Assembly: GCA_947627045.1 (NCBI GenBank)
Contig: CANQUM010000013.1
Coordinates: forward strand, 1 to 48,211
Direction: 5' to 3'
Source of the DNA: an uncultured Clostridia bacterium
GTDB taxonomy: Bacteria > Bacillota > Clostridia > Oscillospirales > Ruminococcaceae
DNA length: 48,211 nucleotides
Numbering within the stretch: the first letter of the stretch is position 1; each line of letters starts with the position of its first letter. Shown in pieces: positions 40,639-48,211 of this stretch. Made by a program: the position numbers and the translations under genes. The notes under the pieces were generated by a model that searched no databases, was not told where the DNA came from, and was given only the letters and a program-made list of their open reading frames with translations.

Positions 40639-41799
40639 ATGTCACAGAACATTTGGCGTAACTTGAAATATAAAAATGTTGCAGTGCTGTTGGCTATAGT
40701 ATTATTGTTTATCTTGATAATAGCGTCATCTTGCTCTAACGGCGGTTCTGACAATGATAACAGCAAGGTAGTTTCTACTGTTGCAGCTAATAAAAGACCT
40801 GAAAATGACAAGTTAAAGGATGCTATTTCTGAAAATTCACAGCTTGTTGCGATTGATAACAATATGCTTTATTCGGGGAATTTGATCCTTGTTAATAAAG
40901 ATCACGAGTACGCTTTTAAGGATCAGAAACCGGAAAATCTTAAATCAATGTATGATTACAGCGTAAATAAAAACGGTAATATGCGTTTTGCTCTTACCGA
41001 CTCGTCAGTTTCTGTTTCTCAGAACTTTGCTGTTTCATTAAGTAATTTGCTTATCGACTTCTATAAAAAAACTAAGAATAATACTGTTATGCTAACAAGC
41101 GGCTACAGAACAGTCGAAGAGCAGAAAGAGCTTTATGACGCTGATACCGAGTCAACAGGTTCTGAGTCTGTAAAGTATAACAAAGAAGGCTATTCGGAAA
41201 GTCATACAGGATTGGCTATAGACTTGGGAGTCAATACCGACGGCTATCCAAAGTATAATGGAACAGGAAAATTTCAGTGGATAACCGATAATGCTGCTAA
41301 GTATGGTATAATCACTAGGTATACTAAAGAAAAAGAGTCGGTAACCGGTATACAAGCTGAACCGTGGCATCTGAGATATGTCGGTGTGCCTCATGCTGAG
41401 ATTATGAACAGTAAATCAATGTGCCTCGAAGAATATATTGATTTTCTCAAGAGCTATTCGTATGAAAAACCGCTTGTCTTTACCGCTTCTAATAATATAA
41501 AGTACGGAATTTATTACGTCAAGGCGGATAGGGAAACAAAAGTTCAGATACCGCTAAATGAAAACGGAGAACAGTATAGCTATGAGATTTCGGGAAATAA
41601 TACCGATGGCTTTATTATAACCGTTGATTTGGGTGAAGATGCAGAGGCAATTGCCGCTCAGACATCTACCTCTATTTCTACATCACAACTGACAGAAGCT
41701 GCAGTTAATAACAATACTCAGCCTACTCAGGCTACATCTATCGATAATTCCGAAACGGTCATAACAGCTTCTACAACTACTGTTGCAACTGATGAGTAG
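40639..41799 (+). CDS. VanY-type D-alanyl-D-alanine carboxypeptidase (M15B), membrane-anchored
   Basis: A 386-residue protein. Residues 13-31 form a membrane anchor or lipoprotein signal; C32 follows ASS, a poor lipobox. The M15B peptidase domain (about 105-265) is complete: SGYRT (154-158), zinc ligands H189 and D195 (ESHTGLAIDLG) and H244 with E241 (EPWHLRYVG). It trims the terminal D-Ala from peptidoglycan stems outside the cell. A beta region follows, then a Thr/Ser/Gln-rich tail (about 345-386). An extended TGATATAAT promoter box lies at 40591-40599. Confidence 0.88.
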   Translation: MSQNIWRNLKYKNVAVLLAIVLLFILIIASSCSNGGSDNDNSKVVSTVAANKRPENDKLKDAISENSQLVAIDNNMLYSGNLILVNKDHEYAFKDQKPENLKSMYDYSVNKNGNMRFALTDSSVSVSQNFAVSLSNLLIDFYKKTKNNTVMLTSGYRTVEEQKELYDADTESTGSESVKYNKEGYSESHTGLAIDLGVNTDGYPKYNGTGKFQWITDNAAKYGIITRYTKEKESVTGIQAEPWHLRYVGVPHAEIMNSKSMCLEEYIDFLKSYSYEKPLVFTASNNIKYGIYYVKADRETKVQIPLNENGEQYSYEISGNNTDGFIITVDLGEDAEAIAAQTSTSISTSQLTEAAVNNNTQPTQATSIDNSETVITASTTTVATDE

Positions 41800-41828
41800 T
41801 TTAAAATAAAATAACTATAACAATTTGC

Positions 41829-41861
41829 GTCCTCTTCGCCGCCGGCGGGAGGACCTTTTTT
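41829..41861 (+). terminator. Terminator of the carboxypeptidase gene
   Basis: GTCCTC (41829-41834) pairs with GAGGAC (41849-41854), with inner GC pairs (CGCCG/CGGCG), followed by CTTTTTT. Confidence 0.8.
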
Positions 41862-42028
41862 GTTTCCTGATATGAACCCTGCTCTGTGTATGAACCTTAT
41901 GCCTTGATTTGTAATTATATATTGCAAATCATAGGCTTTTTTTATATTTTGAAGTGTGTTAAATATATTGCTGTTTTGGTTATTTTGACGAAACTTGACG
42001 GAACCTTTGTAAATTGAGCGTCTGTCAG

Positions 42029-42244
42029 TTATACATTCATCTCTCGTTTGTTTGTTCTGCCTAAAATGTAATCGATCGATACTTCGTAGAAATCTGCAAG
42101 GATAAGTAAATGCTCGACAGGAATTGTCAAAGCTCCTCTCTCATATCTTGAATAAACTGTCTGACTTGTGTATAGCATCTCTGCAACTTGTGTTTGGTTT
42201 ATGTCTTTGTCTTCTCGTAGGTCTCTTAACCGTTGAAAATACAT
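42029..42244 (-). CDS. Small XRE-family regulator (probable regulator of the giant LRR gene)
   Basis: A 71-residue protein that is essentially one XRE helix-turn-helix (LRDLREDKDINQTQVAEMLYTSQTVYSRYE, then ADFYEVSIDYILGRT). GGAGC lies 5 bases upstream. It diverges from the 42509 gene. The gap between them holds two perfect TAGTAC-N6-GTACTA dyads and an extra TAGTAC half site around the rightward promoter. I infer that this protein binds these sites, controlling both itself and the giant surface protein. Confidence 0.8.
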   Translation of the reverse strand: MYFQRLRDLREDKDINQTQVAEMLYTSQTVYSRYERGALTIPVEHLLILADFYEVSIDYILGRTNKREMNV

Positions 42245-42284
42245 ATTTTTGCTCCTTTTTTGTACAATTTGACGAAATTTGTTT

Positions 42285-42358
42285 TAGTACCGATTTGTAC
42301 TATTGACTTTAGTACTTTTTGTGTGTATAATGACTATGTTAGTACTTTTTAGTACTAA
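42285..42358. promoter_or_regulatory. Twin operators around the promoter of the giant LRR gene
   Basis: The rightward promoter is TTGACT (42303-42308), 17-base spacer, TATAAT (42326-42331). Dyad 1 TAGTAC-cgattt-GTACTA is at 42285-42302, directly upstream of the -35 box. Dyad 2 TAGTAC-ttttta-GTACTA is at 42340-42357, over the start site. A TAGTAC half site lies in the spacer (42310-42315). This geometry would let a small dimeric regulator block or loop the promoter. Confidence 0.8.
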
Positions 42359-42508
42359 AACCACGAAAAGATCATTGCGGATATTTAGAAGAAGGTGGTT
42401 AGATTTTTAGTAAAACATAATATATTTATGTTAAAACAGGGAAGGTGATAACAAAACCATAATAAGTTATATTTAGGAGTTAAAAAATATTTAGGAGGAA
42501 AGAAGAAA

Positions 42509-45500
42509 ATGAAATTCAAAAGAATTTTGTCGTTGTTGGCATCTGCTGCAATGCTTGTTTCTGCATTGTGCGGTGCAATGACAATCACAGCGTCCGCTGC
42601 GGTTACACTGTCAGGACGTTGTGGTACAGGTGTTAGATTTGAATATGACAGCGCATTAAAGCAGCTTAGAATATTTACTAACACCGAAGATAGCGAAGGT
42701 GTAATGACTGATTATGCAGATAATGGCGGTGCAGCATATAATAGTGTGCGTACACAAGTTACATCTGTCGTTATTGAAGAAGGTATTACCCATCTGGGTG
42801 CTTATGCACTTAATGGTATGACAAATCTTACTAGTTTGTCTTTACCAGAAACATTGACATCTATCGGTGCATTCGGAATCGGCGGATGTACTAAACTGAC
42901 TGCAATTGAATTGCCAAGTAAACTGGAGACTATTGGTGAATCAGCATTTACAGGTAATAAGTTGGCAGAGGTTGAAATTCCTGCATCTGTAAAAACCATT
43001 GGCGACAGCGCTTTCTATATCAACACCTACGGTGCTGCTACAAAATCAATTACATTTGCTCCAGATAGCCAATTGACAAGTATCGGTGAAAAATGCTTTT
43101 ATTGTAACAATCATACAGACCTTACTTCAATCAAGCTTCCTGATAGTGTAACATCTATCGGAGCAAATGCTTTCTATAATTGTAATAAACTAACCGAATT
43201 TACAATTCCAAGCAAGCTTGAATCTATTAGCGATCAGACATTTATGTCTTGTTCAAAGCTGACTTCAATCAGCATACCGGCTACAGTTAAGACAATCGGT
43301 GCTCAGGCGTTCTCAGGATGTACAGGGCTTACTAGCGTTAAATTTGAAGCAGGCAGTACACTGACATCTATCGGAAGTCAGGCATTCTTTAACTGCGGTA
43401 CTGCAGATTTATCGTCAATTGTATTGCCTAACTCTTTAACTCAAATCGGTGAAAAGGCTTTCCAGCAGGCAAAGATGGCATCAGTAACTATCCCTGCAAA
43501 TGTGGAAACTATGGAAACCTATGCTTTCCAAAAATGTACTAACCTTACTACTGTTACATTCACTACAGGAAGTAAGTTGACAACTATCCCGGCTTATACT
43601 TTTGATTCTTGTTCAAAGTTACAAAGCGTTACAATACCGGGTTCTGTGAAAACTATCGGTACATGTGCTTTCCAGAGTACAGGTCTTATATCAATTATAA
43701 TTCCGGCTACAGTTGAAAGCATTTCAGCATCTGCGTACTCAGGTTGTTCGAGTGCAACAAGCCTTTCAATAGCTAATGGCGTTAAGTCAATCGACAATAG
43801 TGCTTTCCAAAGCTGCTCAAAAATAAAAAGCGTTAGTATTCCTAGCTCGGTAACAGAAATGGGAACTTCAGTTTTCAGTAGATGCTCAGGCATTACATCT
43901 GTTACAATTCCGAATACAATGACAGTAATTCCAGGTAGTACATTCCAAAGCTGTTCAGGTCTTACAACCATAACAATTCCTGAAGGCGTAAAAGAGATCG
44001 GAAGCAGCGCTTTTGCAAGCACCGGTCTTACAGAAATTAACATTCCAAGCAGCGTAACTACTGTAGGAAGCAGTGCATTTTCAGGTACTGCTGTTACATC
44101 AGTTACTATTCCGGGAAATATAGCTGAAGTTCCGAGCAGTATGTTCTCAAGCTGTGGAAGCCTTCAAACTGTAACAATCAGAGACGGTATTACAAAACTC
44201 GGCTCAAGTGCATTTTCAAGCTGTTCAAAACTTGAAAACATTTATCTGCCATCAACATTAGAAACAATTGATGCAAGCGTATTTTCAAGCTGTTCAACAC
44301 TCAAATCAATTAGTTTGCCTTCAAAGGTATCATCAATCGGAAACACTGCTTTCAGCGGATGTTCAAGCCTTACATCAATAAGAATTCCCGGCGGCACGAT
44401 TGGAACAAACGTTTTCCAGAAGTGTACAAATCTTACAGAAGTAAGTTTTGATGACAGTGTTACTTCAATAGGTAATACTGCTTTCAATGAATGCACATCT
44501 CTTGCATCAATAACACTGCCTAAGAATCTTGAAACTTTAGGTACTAACCCATTCCAGAACTGTGCTGCTTTGACAGATATAAATGTACCTTCAGGTGCAG
44601 CTAATTTCTCATCTCAAGACGGCGTTTTGTTCAATGCGAACAAATCAACATTGATTCTGTATCCTATGGCAAAGGAAAATACATCTTATGCTGTACCGGC
44701 AGCAGTACAGAATATTCAAAGCGGTGCATTCCAACTTCAAGGTTATTCAAATAAGATCACTCCTCATTTGGAAACAGTAACTTTCGCAGGAAGTAATGTA
44801 AAGACAATTGGTTCTAATGCTTTCTCATATTGTACATCATTAAAATCAATTACTACTCCTAACGGTATGACATCTATCGAAAGAGGTGCTTTTTCAAATT
44901 CAGGTCTTACAACAGCAACAATTGGTTCTGTTGAAACCATAGGAGATAGCGTTTTTTCTAGCTGTAAATCTCTTCAGACTATTGATATAGCAGACGGAGT
45001 TAAGACTCTTGGAAATAGCGTGTTCGATAATTGCTCAGTACTTGAAAATATAGTTCTTCCTGACAGTATAACAACTTTCGGAACGTCTATGTTTGCTAGC
45101 TGTTCAGCACTTAAAACAGTGGAATTACCAGATGGTGTAAAGAAGATTGGTGAAGGCAGGAGCTATAGTAGTTCTTATACGTTTAATCAATGCCAACAAC
45201 TTACTTCTGTTAAACTTCCTGCCCAGTTAGAGGTATTAAGCGGAAATGATTTTAATAACTGTAAATCACTGGCATCTATAGATCTGCCTCCTACATTAAT
45301 CAATTTAGGTAACGGCACATTTGGAAACTGTTCAAGCCTTGCAGGAAAGGTAGTAGTACCTGCAGGTGTAACACAAATTGGTAATAGTACATTCAACGGT
45401 TGCTCTAACGAGGGTCTTGAGCTTTATATTACAGGCCCTGTAACTTCAGTTGGAAGTTTAAGTTCAATTAAGGGAACAATATATGTATATAGTAAAGATG

Positions 45501-47491
45501 TATATGATCGTGTAAAGCCTCTAGCAACCAATGCAAAAGACGTTATAATGCCTATTGATTTCAGCAATATATATAATTATATTGCGCAGGCAAAAGAAGT
45601 TATAGCAGCTAACTATACGACAGATTCATATGCAGCAGTTATGTCAAGAGTTGCAGTTGCAGAGCTTCTCACTGCAGATTTGGAAACAAAGCAGGCAACG
45701 ATTGACGCCGCAGCAAGAAATCTGAAAAATGCACTTGACAATTTAGTTCAGGCACATGATGAGGCTAAATATGAAAAATTGCAGAATACTATTGCAAAGG
45801 CAAGAGCACTTATAGAGAGCGATTACACATCGGCTTCATATTCAGCAATGACTAATGTTATGACAGCTTCCGCAGCTGTAAAGGATAGTGCTTTCATTTC
45901 AGAGATAGAGGATGCAACAACTAAGCTGCAAGACGCAATTAATGCTCTTCAGCCGGCATATTTAGACCCTGCAAACGTACCTAGTCTGGAAATTCCGCTT
46001 GTTCCTAATAACGATCAGACTGAGGAAGACGATGAATTGCCTGAGTTTAACCCGGTTATCGCAGAGGGCGTAGCTAGCGAGGCAATGGCAGGAGCAAAAC
46101 AAGTTAAATTTACATTTGACTGTGCAACAGGCATTATGTTCCAGAGATGGTCAACGATTAATTTTAACATAGTATTTGGTGAAAATGTAACTACAAGTCC
46201 TAAAAGCGGAACAGGTGATACTGCTCCTGTAGGACAAAAAGGAGTAACAGTAACAGTTGATCTTACAAAGCCTGTTGAAGCAGGTCAAGAGTATAAGATC
46301 ACGGCTAGAACATTAAGCTGGTATAATCAATTTGGTACTGACGAATGTCCTGATCCTTATGTATATAAATTTACTGCAGCAGAGATGATTAAGGACGGAG
46401 CTACTGTAGAAATACTTGGCTTTGATCCTAAGGCAGATCTGAAGACAGCAATCGAGAAGGCAGAGGCAGTAGACCAAAGCACTCTTACAGAGGAGCAGAA
46501 GACTGCACTTCAGTCAGCAATTGATACTGCAAAGGCATTAGAAGAGTCGACTGATCCGCTTCCAAGCACAATGGAGGCAGCAGTAAAAGCGATCAACGAG
46601 ATCACAGACACTCTGACACCTCCAGTTGAGATTGACAAGACAGCACTTGAGAAAGCAATAGCTGATGCAGAAAAGGTTGACACAAGCAAATACACAGAAG
46701 AAACACTAGCAGCATTAACAGAAGCAGTTAATGCAGCTAAGGAAGTATTAGCAAGTGAGACTGCAACTCAAGAAGATATTGACAATGCTGCAAAGGCAGT
46801 TACTGATGCAATGAGTAAACTTGTAGAAGTACCGGGAGACAATAAGGAACTCAGCAGTGAAGTTACTGAAGCTGAGAAGATGGACACAACCGGATACACA
46901 AAGGAGACTGCTGAGGCATTAGCAAAGGCAATCGAAGCAGCAAAGGCAGTACTTTCAAACGATAAAGCAACACAGACCGAAATTGACAACGCATTAAAGG
47001 CAGTCAAGGACGCAGTTGCAGGTTTGAAGAAGCAAGAGCAGCCTCAGAATTCCAGCAATAGTAACGACAGCAATATAAACAACAACAATGGCGGTACAGC
47101 AACAGTAACAACAGCGCCAACAACAAGAGATCCAAAGCTTGTGGCAAAGGATAAAGCTAAGGCTAACAAGGTAAAACAAGCTAAAATATCAAAGCTCAAG
47201 GTAAAGGCAAAGGCAAAGAAGAAGATAACTGTAACGTGGAACAAGGTAAGCGGAGCAAAGGGATACGTAGTACAGGTATCTTCAAATAAGAAGTTCAAGA
47301 AGAGCAAGATATTAGTAAAGAAGAATAATGTAAAGAAGACAAAGATTACAATTAAGAGCAAAAAGCTCAAGAAGGGTAAGGTATACTTTGTAAGAGTAAA
47401 AGCATTCTCAACATACAAGGATGTAAACGGAGTTACACGCAAAGTTTACAGCAGTTGGAATAAGAAACTCAGAAAAGTTAAGATTAAGTAA
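42509..47491 (+). CDS. Giant secreted BspA-like LRR / FIVAR / Fn3 surface protein
   Basis: A 1660-residue protein with signal peptide (1-30, cleavage near ITASAAV). Residues about 60-1005 contain roughly forty LRR_5 repeats of about 23 residues (pattern SIGxxAFxxCxxLxxIxIPxxVxx), the BspA type. Then come a FIVAR-like helical repeat region (about 1022-1155), a beta domain (about 1190-1295), three more FIVAR-like units (about 1305-1505, such as LEKAIADAEKVD and EEALKAVKD-like segments), an Asn/Ser-rich linker (about 1510-1535) and a terminal lysine-rich Fn3-like module (1547-1660). No LPXTG motif is present. Such proteins usually bind host or glycan surfaces. AGGAGG lies 10 bases upstream; GC is higher than in the smaller LRR genes. 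Confidence 0.9.
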   Translation: MKFKRILSLLASAAMLVSALCGAMTITASAAVTLSGRCGTGVRFEYDSALKQLRIFTNTEDSEGVMTDYADNGGAAYNSVRTQVTSVVIEEGITHLGAYALNGMTNLTSLSLPETLTSIGAFGIGGCTKLTAIELPSKLETIGESAFTGNKLAEVEIPASVKTIGDSAFYINTYGAATKSITFAPDSQLTSIGEKCFYCNNHTDLTSIKLPDSVTSIGANAFYNCNKLTEFTIPSKLESISDQTFMSCSKLTSISIPATVKTIGAQAFSGCTGLTSVKFEAGSTLTSIGSQAFFNCGTADLSSIVLPNSLTQIGEKAFQQAKMASVTIPANVETMETYAFQKCTNLTTVTFTTGSKLTTIPAYTFDSCSKLQSVTIPGSVKTIGTCAFQSTGLISIIIPATVESISASAYSGCSSATSLSIANGVKSIDNSAFQSCSKIKSVSIPSSVTEMGTSVFSRCSGITSVTIPNTMTVIPGSTFQSCSGLTTITIPEGVKEIGSSAFASTGLTEINIPSSVTTVGSSAFSGTAVTSVTIPGNIAEVPSSMFSSCGSLQTVTIRDGITKLGSSAFSSCSKLENIYLPSTLETIDASVFSSCSTLKSISLPSKVSSIGNTAFSGCSSLTSIRIPGGTIGTNVFQKCTNLTEVSFDDSVTSIGNTAFNECTSLASITLPKNLETLGTNPFQNCAALTDINVPSGAANFSSQDGVLFNANKSTLILYPMAKENTSYAVPAAVQNIQSGAFQLQGYSNKITPHLETVTFAGSNVKTIGSNAFSYCTSLKSITTPNGMTSIERGAFSNSGLTTATIGSVETIGDSVFSSCKSLQTIDIADGVKTLGNSVFDNCSVLENIVLPDSITTFGTSMFASCSALKTVELPDGVKKIGEGRSYSSSYTFNQCQQLTSVKLPAQLEVLSGNDFNNCKSLASIDLPPTLINLGNGTFGNCSSLAGKVVVPAGVTQIGNSTFNGCSNEGLELYITGPVTSVGSLSSIKGTIYVYSKDVYDRVKPLATNAKDVIMPIDFSNIYNYIAQAKEVIAANYTTDSYAAVMSRVAVAELLTADLETKQATIDAAARNLKNALDNLVQAHDEAKYEKLQNTIAKARALIESDYTSASYSAMTNVMTASAAVKDSAFISEIEDATTKLQDAINALQPAYLDPANVPSLEIPLVPNNDQTEEDDELPEFNPVIAEGVASEAMAGAKQVKFTFDCATGIMFQRWSTINFNIVFGENVTTSPKSGTGDTAPVGQKGVTVTVDLTKPVEAGQEYKITARTLSWYNQFGTDECPDPYVYKFTAAEMIKDGATVEILGFDPKADLKTAIEKAEAVDQSTLTEEQKTALQSAIDTAKALEESTDPLPSTMEAAVKAINEITDTLTPPVEIDKTALEKAIADAEKVDTSKYTEETLAALTEAVNAAKEVLASETATQEDIDNAAKAVTDAMSKLVEVPGDNKELSSEVTEAEKMDTTGYTKETAEALAKAIEAAKAVLSNDKATQTEIDNALKAVKDAVAGLKKQEQPQNSSNSNDSNINNNNGGTATVTTAPTTRDPKLVAKDKAKANKVKQAKISKLKVKAKAKKKITVTWNKVSGAKGYVVQVSSNKKFKKSKILVKKNNVKKTKITIKSKKLKKGKVYFVRVKAFSTYKDVNGVTRKVYSSWNKKLRKVKIK

Positions 47492-47513
47492 TCTAATTTG
47501 TCCGGAAGGGATT

Positions 47514-47582
47514 CAAGGTAAACGGCAAGAAATAAGAATTGTATAATTGATGTATAATTCTTATTCTTGCACCTTGATTTTC
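47514..47582 (+). terminator. Long hairpin terminator of the giant gene
   Basis: CAAGGT (47514-47519) pairs with ACCTTG (47571-47576), and GCAAGA-a-ATAAGAATT (47525-47540) pairs with AATTCTTATTCTTGC (47556-47570) with a single bulge. ATTTTC follows. Confidence 0.75.
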
Positions 47583-47635
47583 GACATTAAAAAAGCTTTC
47601 TTCAAAAATATTCTTATATATGGCCCGTATGGGCA

Positions 47636-47675
47636 AATAACGTCTGAACAGGGGATGGTTCAGGCGTTATTTTTT
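47636..47675 (+). terminator. Second strong terminator
   Basis: A 14-bp stem AATAACGTCTGAAC (47636-47649) pairs with GTTCAGGCGTTATT (47658-47671), with one mismatch, followed by TTTTT. No gene lies between it and the previous terminator, so it may belong to a short transcript that begins between them. Confidence 0.8.
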
Positions 47676-47677
47676 GC

Positions 47678-47914
47678 AGCGAGCCGCTGGGGCACTGCTG
47701 CCTTTGGAAAGTATGAGCATATGTTAAGGTTTCAGCAACGGCAGGTCGAATAAAGATATATAGGTATGATATTTTAATAAGCGAGCCGCTGGGGGCACTG
47801 CTGCCTTTGGATAGTATGAGCATATGTTAAGGTTTCAGCAACGGCAGGTCGAATAAAGATATATAGGTATGATATTTTAATAAGCGAACCGCTGGGGGCT
47901 CTGCTGCCTTTGGG
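47678..47914. repeat. Tandem repeat of a 102-103 bp unit (2.3 copies)
   Basis: Units begin at 47678, 47780 and 47883. Copies 1 and 2 differ in only a few positions (AGCGAGCCGCTGGGG... to ...GATATTTTAATA). Copy 3 is cut after about 32 bases. Each unit holds short complementary pieces (CTGCC/GGCAG, TGCTG/CAGCA). The small ORFs crossing it on both strands look accidental. Confidence 0.85.
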
Positions 47915-48006
47915 AATAATTTATTAGTATTATTGTAAAGGTTTTTATATAAGTCTGAAATCTTCAAATAATATTGTTATTTTCTAAAAATTTTTTCAAA
48001 AAAGTA

Positions 48007-48035
48007 TTGACAAGTTTTTTGCATTGTAATATAAT
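48007..48035 (+). promoter_or_regulatory. Strong promoter near the right edge
   Basis: TTGACA (48007-48012), 17-base spacer, TATAAT (48030-48035). The leader to the ATG at 48195 is about 155 bases and contains a TTTTTTTT run near 48110. Confidence 0.8.
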
Positions 48036-48194
48036 AATAAAATGTATCATAATGGAGTTTTGCACCTATTTACAACAAAAGTCTAAGGTTAAGGGAAGTG
48101 AAATTTAGGTTTTTTTTAGCTATTTTTGTATATATGTGAAGCTGAAATGGTACACCCTAAGCTAGTTTAATTAGATTAAGGAGTGATTAAGCCT

Positions 48195-48211
48195 ATGGTA
48201 AATGTCAAGGA
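48195..48211 (+). CDS. Start of a gene cut by the right edge
   Basis: ATG GTA AAT GTC AAG GA, preceded by AAGGAG 11 bases upstream and a strong promoter further up. Only five residues (MVNVK) are visible. Some Clostridia rpoB genes begin this way, from memory, but five residues cannot identify a gene. Confidence 0.5.

Noticed and set aside
41727-41927. 66-codon minus-strand frame after the carboxypeptidase gene
   Set aside because: It passes through the GC-rich terminator and overlaps the end of a clear gene on the other strand.
47547-47823. Short ORFs on both strands across the terminator and tandem repeat
   Set aside because: They run through hairpins and repeats, have no ribosome sites and change with each repeat copy.
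47678-47914. CRISPR array
   Set aside because: The unit is about 103 bases with no unique spacers and only 2.3 copies; no cas gene is nearby.
48195-48211. Calling the right-edge gene rpoB
   Set aside because: Only five residues are visible; the resemblance to some rpoB starts is not enough evidence.

Overview
The window comes from a low-GC, spore-forming Clostridia genome, most likely a Ruminococcus-like gut member of the Oscillospiraceae. This is inferred from a mix of genes: an alpha/beta-type small acid-soluble spore protein, a NifU-like scaffold next to a GGGtGRT-family protein, PduL, a GH43 glycosidase, an LCP protein, and many secreted proteins built from BspA-type leucine-rich repeats and a lysine-rich fibronectin-III-like domain. 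No rRNA or tRNA gene was recognised, so the genus is an inference.

Positions 1 to about 9.3 kb are the early and lysogeny end of a prophage or related integrative element that continues off the left edge. Leftward genes encode a beta-class DNA methyltransferase, a RusA-type resolvase, a Lin1244/Lin1753-type replication protein, small phage proteins and an excisionase-like HTH protein. A Cro-like gene and a CI-like repressor diverge from an operator-rich gap, followed by a secreted cargo protein and a tyrosine integrase. The element looks damaged: a DUF1351 gene is fused to the tail of an SSB gene, and a small membrane-protein gene carries a frameshift. Two apparent RNA transcription units without long ORFs lie inside it (5.47-5.80 kb, plus strand; 6.74-6.82 kb, minus strand).

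At 9.6-11.7 kb, next to the integrase, is a very AT-rich type II restriction-modification pair with its own promoter. Then come a membrane-protein gene split by an in-frame stop, a GH43 glycosidase, a short conserved protein, and a leftward secreted pair (Fn3 protein and S8 protease). At 17.4-29.9 kb are chromosomal genes: lysA, a heterodimeric ABC exporter, a secreted C39-like peptidase, a MATE transporter with a hairpin in its leader, an FkbM methyltransferase, a zinc-ribbon membrane protein, pduL, an SGNH acetylesterase and an HTH regulator.

At 30.2-34.0 kb three tandem secreted LRR paralogues show recent duplication and fusion. They are followed by the NifU-like/GGGtGRT pair. At 36.3-41.8 kb there are envelope and spore genes: LCP, a small conserved protein, a GT4 glycosyltransferase, a SASP and a VanY-type carboxypeptidase, plus a promoter-terminator pair that could make a small RNA. 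At 42.0-47.5 kb a small HTH regulator faces a promoter flanked by twin TAGTAC-N6-GTACTA sites, which drives a 1660-residue LRR/FIVAR/Fn3 surface protein. The last 700 bases hold two strong hairpin terminators, a 102-103 bp tandem repeat and the promoter and first codons of another gene.
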